Shown piece by piece: positions 44,156 to 52,401 of a stretch of 64,000 nucleotides of DNA (position 1 is its first letter; each line of letters opens with the position of its first letter). The position numbers and the translations under genes are program-made. The DNA comes from CAZFDT01 sp964518335 (GTDB lineage Bacteria; Planctomycetota; Phycisphaerae; Phycisphaerales; Phycisphaeraceae). The notes below the pieces were generated by a model. The model searched no databases and had not been told where the DNA came from. It was given only the letters and a program-made list of their open reading frames with translations. The DNA is taken from NCBI GenBank assembly GCA_964518335.1, contig CAZFDT010000018.1, forward strand, positions 1 through 64,000, written 5' to 3'.

Positions 44156-45163
44156 ATGTCCCCACGCGTGAACGTCGTCGTCACCGATTACATCGAGGAC
44201 GATCTGGACTGGGAGCAGCAGCAGATGGCGGCGGCGGGGATCGACTTTGTCGCGCATCAGCTCAAGTTCCGCCCCCCAGCCGAGGTCGTCGAGAAACTCA
44301 AGGACGCCGACGTGGTCGTCGTCAACATGGTGAAGATGGACGCCGACGTGATCGCGCAGTTGCCGAAGCTGCGGCTGCTGATTCGCCATGGGATCGGGTA
44401 CGACAATGTGGACGTACCGGCCTGCACGAAGGCGGGCGTCGTCTTTGCCTACCAGCCGGCCTACTGCATGGAGGACGTGGCCGAGCACGCCATCGCGCTG
44501 ATCTTCGCCTGCGCCCGCAAGGTGCCCCAGAGCCGCAGGACGCTCGAAGCCTCCAGCGCCGCCGGACAGTGGGATTTCTCGAAGATCTTTCCCATCTACC
44601 GCATGGCGGAGAAGACGCTGGGCATCGTCGGGCTCGGCCGCATCGGCAGCCGCGTTTATCGCAAGCTCGCCAGCTTCGGCATGAAGTTCCTGGTGTGTGA
44701 CCCCTACCTGTCGAACAAGCGCAAGCGTGACTACGCGGAACTGCAGTTCGTCGACCACGAGACGTTGTTCCGCAACAGCGACTTCGTCACGCTGCACACG
44801 CCGTTGAACGACGAGACGCGACACCTGATCAACGCGACGACGCTGAGCTGGATGAAGCGGACGGCGTACCTGGTGAACACCTCGCGTGGGCCGATCGTGG
44901 ATGCCGACGCGCTGGCCGAGGCGTTGCGGCGCAATCAGATAGGGGGCGCCGCGATCGACGTTTACGACGTCGAGCCGCCCCCGCCGTCGCACCCGTTGTT
45001 TGGCTTGGATAACTGCATCCTCACACCGCATCTGGGGTGGGCGTCGGTCGAGTCGGGCCTGGCGATCCGCCAGAGCATCGTGGACGACATCCTCGCGTAC
45101 AAGGCCGGCAGACCGCCCCGCGATGTGGTCAACAAGGAAACGCTCAAGGGGGCCTGGTCATGA
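44156..45163 (+). CDS. D-2-hydroxyacid dehydrogenase (CtBP-like)
   Basis: 335 residues from the ATG at 44156, chosen over the ATG at 44147 because AAAGGA at 44141-44146 then has good spacing. It has the NAD-binding loop GLGRIG at 159-164 and the catalytic triad of the family: Arg244 in NTSRGP, Glu273 in VEPPPPSHP and His292 in LTPHLGW. It interconverts a 2-hydroxy acid and a 2-keto acid with NAD(H). Its stop overlaps the start of the aminotransferase (ATGA), so the two are translationally coupled; a 2-keto acid could pass to the aminotransferase. Confidence 0.88.
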   Translation: MSPRVNVVVTDYIEDDLDWEQQQMAAAGIDFVAHQLKFRPPAEVVEKLKDADVVVVNMVKMDADVIAQLPKLRLLIRHGIGYDNVDVPACTKAGVVFAYQPAYCMEDVAEHAIALIFACARKVPQSRRTLEASSAAGQWDFSKIFPIYRMAEKTLGIVGLGRIGSRVYRKLASFGMKFLVCDPYLSNKRKRDYAELQFVDHETLFRNSDFVTLHTPLNDETRHLINATTLSWMKRTAYLVNTSRGPIVDADALAEALRRNQIGGAAIDVYDVEPPPPSHPLFGLDNCILTPHLGWASVESGLAIRQSIVDDILAYKAGRPPRDVVNKETLKGAWS

Positions 45164-46518
45164 CAACCGCTACCAACTCCCCCGCCGTCTCTGATCCGAT
45201 CGCCCGCGTCGCCGGCCCGCTGCCGGGCCCGCGCAGCGCCCAGCTTCTGGAACAGTGGCACCGCTACGAGGCTGACGCCGTCGGGTTCCAGGCCCCAATC
45301 GTCTGGGACCACGCGCGCGGCATGGTCGTCACCGACGTGGACGGCAACAGGTTCCTGGACTGGACCTGCGGCGTGCTGGTGACCAACGTCGGGCACTGCC
45401 ACCCGCACCTGGTCGAGGCCGCCCAGCGCGCCACCACCCGGCTGCTCAACAACTACGAGTGCGCGAACGTCGAGCGGATCGAGGCGGCGCGGCGGCTAGT
45501 CGAGGCCCTGCCTCCCCACTTGGACAAGTGCTTCTTCCTTTCCACCGGGTCGGAGGCGATCGAGGCGGCCGCTCGCCTCATGAAGCGGCGCACCGGCAAA
45601 TTCGAGATCATCAGCTTTGAGAGCGGGTTCCACGGCCGAACCAGCGCCGCGGCCGCGATGGGCGGCATGCCCGGGCCCAAGCGCGGCTACGGGCCCACCA
45701 TTCCCGGCGCCATCCGCGTCATCTATCCCAACCCCTACCGTGACCCCTTTGGATTCTGCGACGACGGGCCGGCGTACCGCAGGTACTTTGACTACCTGGA
45801 CTACACCGTGGCGGCCAACTCGACCGGCAGTTTGGCCGGGGTCATGGCCGAGCCTTATCAGGGTGCCAGCGGCTTCATCTTCCCACCCAAGGGCTGGCTC
45901 AAGAAGCTGGAGCAGTGGGCCCACCAGCGCGGGCTGCTGGTCGCCATCGACGAGGTGCAGAGCAGCTACGGCCGCACCGGACGGATGTGGGCCGTCGAAC
46001 ATGAGGATGTTCGGGCCGACATCCTCACGATCGGCAAGGCGATCGGCTGTGGCGTGCCGGTCTCCGCGGTCGCGGCGACCAGCGACGTGTTCAGTTGCCT
46101 GCAGAAGGGTGAGTTGTCCAGCACGCTGGGCGGCAACCCGGTCGCGTCCGCGGCGGTCTGCGCCGTACTGGACATCTTCGAACAGGAAGGGCTGGTCGAA
46201 AACTCGGCGACGATGGGCGCCTACATGCTCGATCGGCTCACCGCGATGAAGGACCGCTGCCGATACCTCGGCGACGTGCGCGGCCAGGGGCTGATCATCG
46301 GCCTGGAGTTCGTCAAGGACCGCACCACGCGGGAACCGGCGCCCGACCTCATCAAGCCGCTGATTGTCGATGCCGCCAATCACGGACTGCTGATCGGATC
46401 GGTCGGGTTCTACGGCAACGTGATCCGCGTCGCGCCGCCCCTGACCATCACCCGCGCCGAGGCCGACGAATCGCTGGCCATCATGGAGGGATGCCTGCAA
46501 AGGCTCAACGACCAATGA
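45160..46518 (+). CDS. Class III PLP-dependent aminotransferase
   Basis: 452 residues. Class III fold markers in order: LDWTCGVLVTNVGHCHPH, STGSEAIEAAARL (phosphate-binding), FHGRTSAAAAMGG, AIDEVQSSYGRTG (Asp264, pyridine nitrogen) and ILTIGKAIGCGVP with Lys293 forming the Schiff base. It is closest in style to 4-aminobutyrate and other omega-aminotransferases. Start and stop both overlap the neighbours by ATGA, so the operon is translationally coupled. The amino acceptor or donor is not known. Confidence 0.88.
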   Translation: MTTATNSPAVSDPIARVAGPLPGPRSAQLLEQWHRYEADAVGFQAPIVWDHARGMVVTDVDGNRFLDWTCGVLVTNVGHCHPHLVEAAQRATTRLLNNYECANVERIEAARRLVEALPPHLDKCFFLSTGSEAIEAAARLMKRRTGKFEIISFESGFHGRTSAAAAMGGMPGPKRGYGPTIPGAIRVIYPNPYRDPFGFCDDGPAYRRYFDYLDYTVAANSTGSLAGVMAEPYQGASGFIFPPKGWLKKLEQWAHQRGLLVAIDEVQSSYGRTGRMWAVEHEDVRADILTIGKAIGCGVPVSAVAATSDVFSCLQKGELSSTLGGNPVASAAVCAVLDIFEQEGLVENSATMGAYMLDRLTAMKDRCRYLGDVRGQGLIIGLEFVKDRTTREPAPDLIKPLIVDAANHGLLIGSVGFYGNVIRVAPPLTITRAEADESLAIMEGCLQRLNDQ

Positions 46519-47774
46519 CACCAACCACCGACGTGGCCCTGCAACAGGTTGTCGCCGACCTGCTTCCCGAAGCCCGGCAGTTTCTCTGCGACATGATCCG
46601 CTTCCCGTCCACACCTGGACAGGAACACCAGGTCATGGTCCACATCGAGCGGCAACTGCAGCGCATTCCGGGGCTGCAGGTCCAACGCGTGCCCATGCAC
46701 GACACGATCACCCAGGACCCCGACTACAGCGATCCGGTCCAAGACATCAAGTACGACGGCCGATTCAACCTGCGCGTAGTTCGCCCCGGCACCGGCGGCG
46801 GGCGCAAGCTCATCATCAACGCCCACAGCGACGTGGTACCCGCGTCCGAGGGCCAGGTCGACGCTTTTGATCCGAAGGTGACCGACGACGTGGTGTTCGG
46901 CCGAGGCGCCTGCGACGACAAAGGCCAGATCGCCACGTTCTACCTGCTGCTGCGAGCCCTCGACGCACTGGGCGTCCAGACGGCGGGCGACCTGGTCGGA
47001 CACATCGTCAACGAGGAGGAGAACGGCGGCAACGGCACGCTGGCGATGGTGCGCAGCGGCGAACCCGGGGGGACGGCCGACGGCTGCATCGTCATGGAGG
47101 CGTCCGACGGCAAGCTATTCACCAGCATTCGCGGGGCCGTGTGGTTCCGCATCGTGTTTCATGGCAAGGCCGGCCACTCCGGCCAGGCGGCGCTAACCCG
47201 CAGCGCCCTGCTGATGGCCCGTGATGCGATGGCGAGGCTCGAGCAGTACCACGCCGACCTTCTCAAGGCCGGCCGGGGCCAGCCGCTGTTTGACGTGCAT
47301 CCCAACCCGATGCCGATTACCTTCGGCAAACTGGTCGCAGGCAACTGGCCGGCGGCTGCGCCGAGTCGAGCCCAGCTCGAAGGCGTGCTGGGTCTGCTGC
47401 CCAACACGACCAAAGAGCGGGTCATGGAGGGTATGAAGCAGGCGTTGGACCGCGACAGTGCCTTGGCAGGTCAGTACGACCTGCACTTCATGTATCGCCA
47501 CGACTCAAGCGTCGTGGATCCGGAGCATCCGTTCCCGCGTGCGGTGCTCGATGCCGCCGCCGCCGCGGGTGCGCCATTGCAGGTCGCCGCCATGACCGCA
47601 AGCTGCGACGCGTGGTTCTACAACAACCAGTTGAACATTCCCACCGTCGTCTATGGCCCGGGCACATTGAAGGTCGCCCATTCCAAGGACGAACAGATTC
47701 CTCTGGCTGACATGGCCCGCGCCGCCACCGTGCTGGTGAACCTGGTGCGAAGCTTCTGTGGAGCACGAACATGA
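46515..47774 (+). CDS. M20-family metallopeptidase/deacylase
   Basis: 419 residues from the ATG at 46515, which overlaps the previous stop. M20 motifs: INAHSDVVPA (His104 metal ligand, Asp106), GRGACDDKGQIA (bridging Asp in 134-135), VNEEENGG (general base Glu167, ligand Glu168), and a late ligand region CDAWFYNN / VAHSKDEQI. Family members hydrolyse amide bonds, for example acetylornithine deacetylase, succinyl-diaminopimelate desuccinylase and carboxypeptidase G2. Here it could remove an N-acyl group from an amino-containing intermediate in the same pathway. Confidence 0.85.
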   Translation: MTPTTDVALQQVVADLLPEARQFLCDMIRFPSTPGQEHQVMVHIERQLQRIPGLQVQRVPMHDTITQDPDYSDPVQDIKYDGRFNLRVVRPGTGGGRKLIINAHSDVVPASEGQVDAFDPKVTDDVVFGRGACDDKGQIATFYLLLRALDALGVQTAGDLVGHIVNEEENGGNGTLAMVRSGEPGGTADGCIVMEASDGKLFTSIRGAVWFRIVFHGKAGHSGQAALTRSALLMARDAMARLEQYHADLLKAGRGQPLFDVHPNPMPITFGKLVAGNWPAAAPSRAQLEGVLGLLPNTTKERVMEGMKQALDRDSALAGQYDLHFMYRHDSSVVDPEHPFPRAVLDAAAAAGAPLQVAAMTASCDAWFYNNQLNIPTVVYGPGTLKVAHSKDEQIPLADMARAATVLVNLVRSFCGART

Positions 47775-48808
47775 AGGCACTGGTCAAGACCCAGCGTGGC
47801 AAAGGATTCCTCGAACTGCGCGACGAGCCTGAGGCGCGGGCGCCCGGATCCGGTGAGGTTCGCATCCGCATCGCCGCCTGCGGCATCTGTGGCACCGACC
47901 TCCACGTCATGAACGACGAGTTTCCCTACTGGCCGCCAGTGATCCTCGGCCACGAGTTCAGCGGCACCGTCGTTGAGATCGGGCCCGACTGCGTTCGCGC
48001 CAAGGTGGGCGATCGCGTTGTCGCCGAGCCACACTCCTTGGCCTGCGGATCCTGCTACCTCTGCCGCACCGGGCAGGTGCAGATCTGCCCGCACAAGCGA
48101 TCGCCAGGCTGGGGCATCAACGGCGCCATGACCAGCTTCATCACGTATCCCGAGAAGCTGCTGCACAAGATCCCCGACACGATGCGCTTCGAGCAGGCGG
48201 CCCTGGTCGAACCCACCGCCAACGCGGTGACCGACATCATCGAGCGTGCGAAATTCACCGCCGGCGACCTGGCCGTGGTCATCGGGCCCGGCCCGATCGG
48301 ACTGCTGTCGGCCATGGTTGCCCGAGCTGCTGGCGCCCGCGACGTCCTGGTCGTCGGAACGCCAGGCGACGAGGCGCTGCGACTGGCCAAGGCACGCGAA
48401 CTGGGCTTCCCCACCGTCAACATCGGTAATGACGACCCCACTGAAGTTGTGATGAAAATGACCGACGGCATCGGCGCCGACATGGTCATCGAGTGCTCCG
48501 GGGCGCCGCGCGCCATCCCCGGCACAGTGGACCTCATCCGTAAGCGCGGCACGATCTGCGCCATCGGCCTTACCGGCGGCAGGAATGTCGAGCTGCCCTG
48601 GGACAAGTTCGCCTTCAAGGTCTGTGACCTGATCTTCAACCTCTCGACCAGCTACACCAGTTGGGACCGCACCATCGCGATGATTGACAAGGGGCTGGTC
48701 CCTGCCGAGAAAATCATCACCCATCAGGCGCCGCTCGCGCAGTGGCGAGAGGTGTTCACCGCGTGCGAGAAGCTTGAAGCGCTCAAGGCGCTGCTGGTTC
48801 CCGCCTGA
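47771..48808 (+). CDS. Zinc-dependent medium-chain dehydrogenase (sorbitol/threonine dehydrogenase-like)
   Basis: 345 residues. Catalytic zinc ligands Cys40 in CGICGTDLH and His61-Glu62 in GHEFSGTV. Structural zinc cysteines 92, 95, 98 and 106. Nucleotide-binding loop GPGPIGLLSA. It oxidises a secondary alcohol of a sugar or amino acid with NAD(P). Start overlaps the previous stop (ATGA). With the Gfo/Idh/MocA enzymes it supports a carbohydrate-oxidation pathway. Confidence 0.88.
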   Translation: MKALVKTQRGKGFLELRDEPEARAPGSGEVRIRIAACGICGTDLHVMNDEFPYWPPVILGHEFSGTVVEIGPDCVRAKVGDRVVAEPHSLACGSCYLCRTGQVQICPHKRSPGWGINGAMTSFITYPEKLLHKIPDTMRFEQAALVEPTANAVTDIIERAKFTAGDLAVVIGPGPIGLLSAMVARAAGARDVLVVGTPGDEALRLAKARELGFPTVNIGNDDPTEVVMKMTDGIGADMVIECSGAPRAIPGTVDLIRKRGTICAIGLTGGRNVELPWDKFAFKVCDLIFNLSTSYTSWDRTIAMIDKGLVPAEKIITHQAPLAQWREVFTACEKLEALKALLVPA

Positions 48809-48851
48809 TCGACCCGCCCCCCGGAACCAGAACACTCCCTGGAGATTCGAC

Positions 48852-49937
48852 ATGACAACCGACGCTGGCACGCTTGGCTTTGGCATCCTCGGCGCGGGGC
48901 TGGTCGCGCCATTCCACGCCAAGTCGGTTCGGGCCTCGCGCGGCGGCCGGCTCGTCGGCTTTTGCGATATGGACCCCCAGCGACTGCAGAAACTCACCGA
49001 CGAGTATCAGGTGCGCGGATACACCAACCTGGACCAGATGCTCGCCGACCCCGAGATCGACGTTGTCAACGTCTGCACGCCCAATCACCTGCACCATGAC
49101 GCGGTGATGAAAATCGCCGCCGCGGGCAAGCACTGCCTCACCGAAAAGCCCCCGGCCATGAGCTTGGCGCAGACCGACCAGATGATCGACGCCTGCAAGG
49201 CCGCGGGCGTGAAGTTCGGCTGCACCGTCCAGTGTCGCATGCGCCAGGCGATCCAGGCGATGCGCAGCGCCATTGCAGCCGGCCGGTTCGGCAAGATCCT
49301 CCACGCCGACGCGTACATGAAGTGGTATCGCACCCAGGAGTATTACCACATGGATGCGTGGCGTTCCTCGCGTCAGAGCGGCGCGGGCGTCACCGTCCAG
49401 CACGCGTTCCATTACATCGACCTGCTGCAGTATCTCATGGGCCCGGCCGATCGCGTCTGGGCACGCATGACCAACCTCGCCCACCCGGGTGTACGACTCG
49501 AGGACACCCTGCTGTCTTTCATCAAGTTCGCCAACGGCGCCCAAGGCGTCGTCCAGGCATCCACCGCCCTGTGGCCGGGCACCGATCTGCGCATCGAGAT
49601 CAACGGCGCCGACGGCACCGCGATCATGATCGGCGAAAAGATGGCGACTTGGCAGTTCAAGCAAGAGCGCCCCGAAGATGCGGACATTCGCGAGCTCGGC
49701 AACGCCAGCCAGGGCACCGCAGCCACCGGTCCCGCCGCGTTCGGGTTCCAGGATCACGCCGTCGTCATTCAGGATCTCATCGATGCGGTCAACGCGAATC
49801 GCGAGGTGTGCATCCCCGTCACCTCTGTGCGACCGACGCTCGAACTGGTGCTGGCAATGTACCAGTCAGCCGCAGGCGACCGCTGGGTTGAGCTGCCGAT
49901 CAAAGACGACCCGAGCATTTGGCAGGCGTCAATCTGA
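48852..49937 (+). CDS. Gfo/Idh/MocA-family oxidoreductase 3
   Basis: 361 residues from the ATG at 48852 with GGAG 7 bases upstream. FGILGAGLVAPFHAKS nucleotide-binding loop, VVNVCTPNHLHHD, LTEKPPAMS (EKP motif) and QSGAGVTVQHAFHYIDLLQYL in the second domain. Last gene of the operon, 43 bases after the zinc dehydrogenase. Typical length for the family. Confidence 0.88.
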   Translation: MTTDAGTLGFGILGAGLVAPFHAKSVRASRGGRLVGFCDMDPQRLQKLTDEYQVRGYTNLDQMLADPEIDVVNVCTPNHLHHDAVMKIAAAGKHCLTEKPPAMSLAQTDQMIDACKAAGVKFGCTVQCRMRQAIQAMRSAIAAGRFGKILHADAYMKWYRTQEYYHMDAWRSSRQSGAGVTVQHAFHYIDLLQYLMGPADRVWARMTNLAHPGVRLEDTLLSFIKFANGAQGVVQASTALWPGTDLRIEINGADGTAIMIGEKMATWQFKQERPEDADIRELGNASQGTAATGPAAFGFQDHAVVIQDLIDAVNANREVCIPVTSVRPTLELVLAMYQSAAGDRWVELPIKDDPSIWQASI

Positions 49938-50221
49938 TCGATCAGCCGCAAGCGGGTGTATCGGTTGTGAGGCGGCGGATGTGATCGACGCGCTGACGGA
50001 GCGGTTCGTCATTCGCGGCGTGCGCCGGCACACTCGCAGCGACAACCGGCAGAGTTCATCGCCACGGCGATCCGGGGTCATCTGCCACGCGTGCACAGAT
50101 CGTCAATACTCAAACGGCTCGCGTCCGCCCGGCACGCGGATCACGCGGATGAAGTGCTGCATGTCCGCGAATGAGGTTGGTGAGACCTTGTTCGCTTCCC
50201 GCCCACGACCCCGCATCTGGG

Positions 50222-50458
50222 TCATTGAACCTTTGGTCGATCAGGCGCAAGCAGTGACCGAGCCACGGTCGCCAGCTCTGACATGGTGGGAATCAGTTTC
50301 ACATCCTCCGCCGTCTGAATGTACGAGGCGTCGACCTGGCGCCCGCCGATCACCAGCAAAGCGTCGTGCTTTCGGGCACATGCGTGGATCGCGGCGATGT
50401 AGCGATCGATGGCGTCGGCACTCGACCATGAAACCTCGTTCATCTTGCGTTTAGCCAT
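50222..50458 (-). CDS. Small hypothetical protein
   Basis: 78 residues starting MAKRKMNEVSW. It has a regular helix-strand pattern (SADAIDRYIAAIHACARKHDALLVIGG) and looks like a natural short protein, though the upstream ribosome binding site is weak. It is opposite to its neighbours. No family recognised. The 280 bases to its left (49938-50221) hold no gene I can support. Confidence 0.4.
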   Translation of the reverse strand: MAKRKMNEVSWSSADAIDRYIAAIHACARKHDALLVIGGRQVDASYIQTAEDVKLIPTMSELATVARSLLAPDRPKVQ

Positions 50459-50562
50459 CGTTCACCACGTCGTTCTACCGTGTGGTGAGATTGTCGGCCG
50501 GACGTTCCGGACTCGACACAAGCATTGCGGCGCGGCAACCACCCGCCCCCAGGAGCATCGTC

Positions 50563-51063
50563 ATGAGCGTCAAGATTCAGGATTTGCAGTCGTTGCTGGT
50601 TCACGAGGTCAAGGACCTGTACTCCGCGGAGACGCAGTTGGTCGAGGCTCTGCCGAAAATGGCCAAGGCGGCGCACGACCGCAAGCTCCGCTCCGCGTTC
50701 GACAAGCATCTGACGGAAACCAAGGCGCACGTCAAGCGGCTGGAGCAGGTCAGCGAGCAACTGGGCTTCAAGCCCACCGGGCAGAAGTGCTCGGGCATGG
50801 AGGGCCTGGTCGAGGAGGGATCGGACATGATCGACGAGGACGCGCCGCCCGACGTGAAGGACGCCGGTCTGATTGCCGCGGCCCAGCGCGTCGAGCACTA
50901 CGAGATCGCCGGGTACGGCACGGCCCGGACGTTTGCCCAGCGGCTGGGGATGGACGACATCGCCAGCGCCCTGGGTGAAACGCTCGAAGAGGAAAAGGCT
51001 GCGGACATCGCCCTGACCGAGCTGGCGGTGTCGGGCATCAATGAAGCAGCGGTCAATGGCTGA
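50563..51063 (+). CDS. YciE/YciF ferritin-like protein (DUF892)
   Basis: 166 residues from the ATG at 50563 with AGGAG about 8 bases upstream. The order LLVHEVKDLYSAETQLVEALPKM, LRSAFDKHLTETKAHVKRLEQ, then LIAAAQRVEHYEIAGYGTARTFA and ETLEEEKAADIALTELA is the four-helix DUF892 pattern, with the Glu and His residues that bind a di-iron centre. Members are linked to stress responses; the exact reaction is unknown. It precedes an SDR gene on the same strand. Confidence 0.88.
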   Translation: MSVKIQDLQSLLVHEVKDLYSAETQLVEALPKMAKAAHDRKLRSAFDKHLTETKAHVKRLEQVSEQLGFKPTGQKCSGMEGLVEEGSDMIDEDAPPDVKDAGLIAAAQRVEHYEIAGYGTARTFAQRLGMDDIASALGETLEEEKAADIALTELAVSGINEAAVNG

Positions 51064-51128
51064 ATGGAGGCGACGTCGTCTGCGGTCGAGGGGGCCGCAG
51101 ACGGCGTGCCATCAAGGGATGCGATCTC

Positions 51129-51983
51129 ATGAACGTCACGACGCCACAACACGAGTGCGAACGCCCGCCGCAGTGGAAGGTGGAGGCGCAATCGGTCCGG
51201 GACAAGCGTGCCCTGGTCACCGGAGGCACGACCGGCATCGGTCGCACGATAGCGATGCTCCTGGCCCACCAGGGCGCTCATGTCTTCATCTTCAGCCGCG
51301 ACGAACAGCATGTGCGTGACGCATCAAACGATCTGTCATCGGTCGGCAAGGTCGAGGCCATGACCGCGAACACGGGCAACGAGACCGATCTTGATCGCGT
51401 TTTCGAGCAGGTGGACGCCCGGCTGGGAGGCCTGGACATTCTGATCAACAACGCGGGAGTCTCGGGCGGGAGCGTCGCCGATGATTCGCCCGCCGATTAC
51501 CGCAAGGTCATCGAGACCAACATCGCCGGCTACCTCGGCGTGACCCATCGGGCGATCCCCCTGCTGGCGAAGCGCGGCGGCGACATCATCAACATCGGGT
51601 CGATGTCCGCCAAGTCGCGCGGCAAAGGCAGTGATGTCTATGTCGCCACCAAGTCTGCCATCCGCGGTTGGAGCGACTCTCTGGCCAAGCAGCTCGCCGA
51701 TGAGCACATTCGTGTGACCCTGATCGAGCCGGGACTGGTGGGGGCGGACATCCATGACGATGAGAAGACCGATCCGCAGGTGCAGCGGCGCATGAACGAC
51801 AAGAGTCAGATGCTGTACAGCGAGTCGATCGCCGAGGCTGTCCTTTACGTGCTCGTGCAGACGCCCGAGTGCCACATTCCCATGCTGCAGATTCAGCCGC
51901 TGCAGCGTCAGAGCGGAAAGCGGCGTGGCGCTGCTTTCACGACGGCGCGGCAGCCTGGACGGGGCGTTGCACTTCGGAATTGA
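51129..51983 (+). CDS. Short-chain dehydrogenase/reductase
   Basis: 284 residues. Cofactor loop TGGTTGIG at 31-38, NNAG at 107-110, catalytic Ser in INIGSMS near 158, Tyr171 and Lys175 in YVATK. The C-terminus has a basic tail of about 25 residues beyond the usual fold. The family oxidises or reduces alcohols and ketones with NAD(P). Next to the DUF892 gene, suggesting a stress-related pair; substrate unknown. Confidence 0.85.
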   Translation: MNVTTPQHECERPPQWKVEAQSVRDKRALVTGGTTGIGRTIAMLLAHQGAHVFIFSRDEQHVRDASNDLSSVGKVEAMTANTGNETDLDRVFEQVDARLGGLDILINNAGVSGGSVADDSPADYRKVIETNIAGYLGVTHRAIPLLAKRGGDIINIGSMSAKSRGKGSDVYVATKSAIRGWSDSLAKQLADEHIRVTLIEPGLVGADIHDDEKTDPQVQRRMNDKSQMLYSESIAEAVLYVLVQTPECHIPMLQIQPLQRQSGKRRGAAFTTARQPGRGVALRN

Positions 51984-52401
51984 ATCCATCCTTGACCGGA
52001 CGCCCGCGATATGCTAACATTTTACTAACTTCTGCGGCTGGCGTGCGCGCCGACCGGGGCGGAGCCCGCAGAAGCCAAAGGAGCCGTCGTGAGCGACCTG
52101 GCGTTCATCCCGTTGCCGCGCGTCTGTTCGGGTGGTGCGGATGATGTGCGGATGCTGCGGTGCACCTGCCGGGACCGGCCATGGGCGTGGGCGTGGGCCT
52201 TGGCAGAGCTCGCGGATATGGATCACTTATGGCGCAGTCGAAGGCATCGCGCCAAGCACGGAGCCCTGCCCGGACGCGGGCGAGGCGGGTTGCGGCCGGG
52301 GTGGTCAGGTCGGCCGGGATCGCGCCAATCCGTTAGAATGGATGGTTTACGCCCGAGCGGTTCGGACCGTTGCATTCCTCTTCCGGGATCAGGATTGAGC
52401 C
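51984..52401. other. Intergenic stretch before gyrA
   Basis: About 420 bases. A short frame starting with the GTG at 52089 has AAAGGAG in front, but its sequence soon becomes low-complexity (WAWAWA) and I do not call it a gene. The region should contain the gyrA promoter; I see no clear -35/-10 pair. Confidence 0.4.

Noticed and set aside
42000..44165. A 721-codon open frame antisense to two Gfo/Idh/MocA genes
   Set aside because: Shadow frame; the plus-strand genes have complete motifs and overlapping operon structure.
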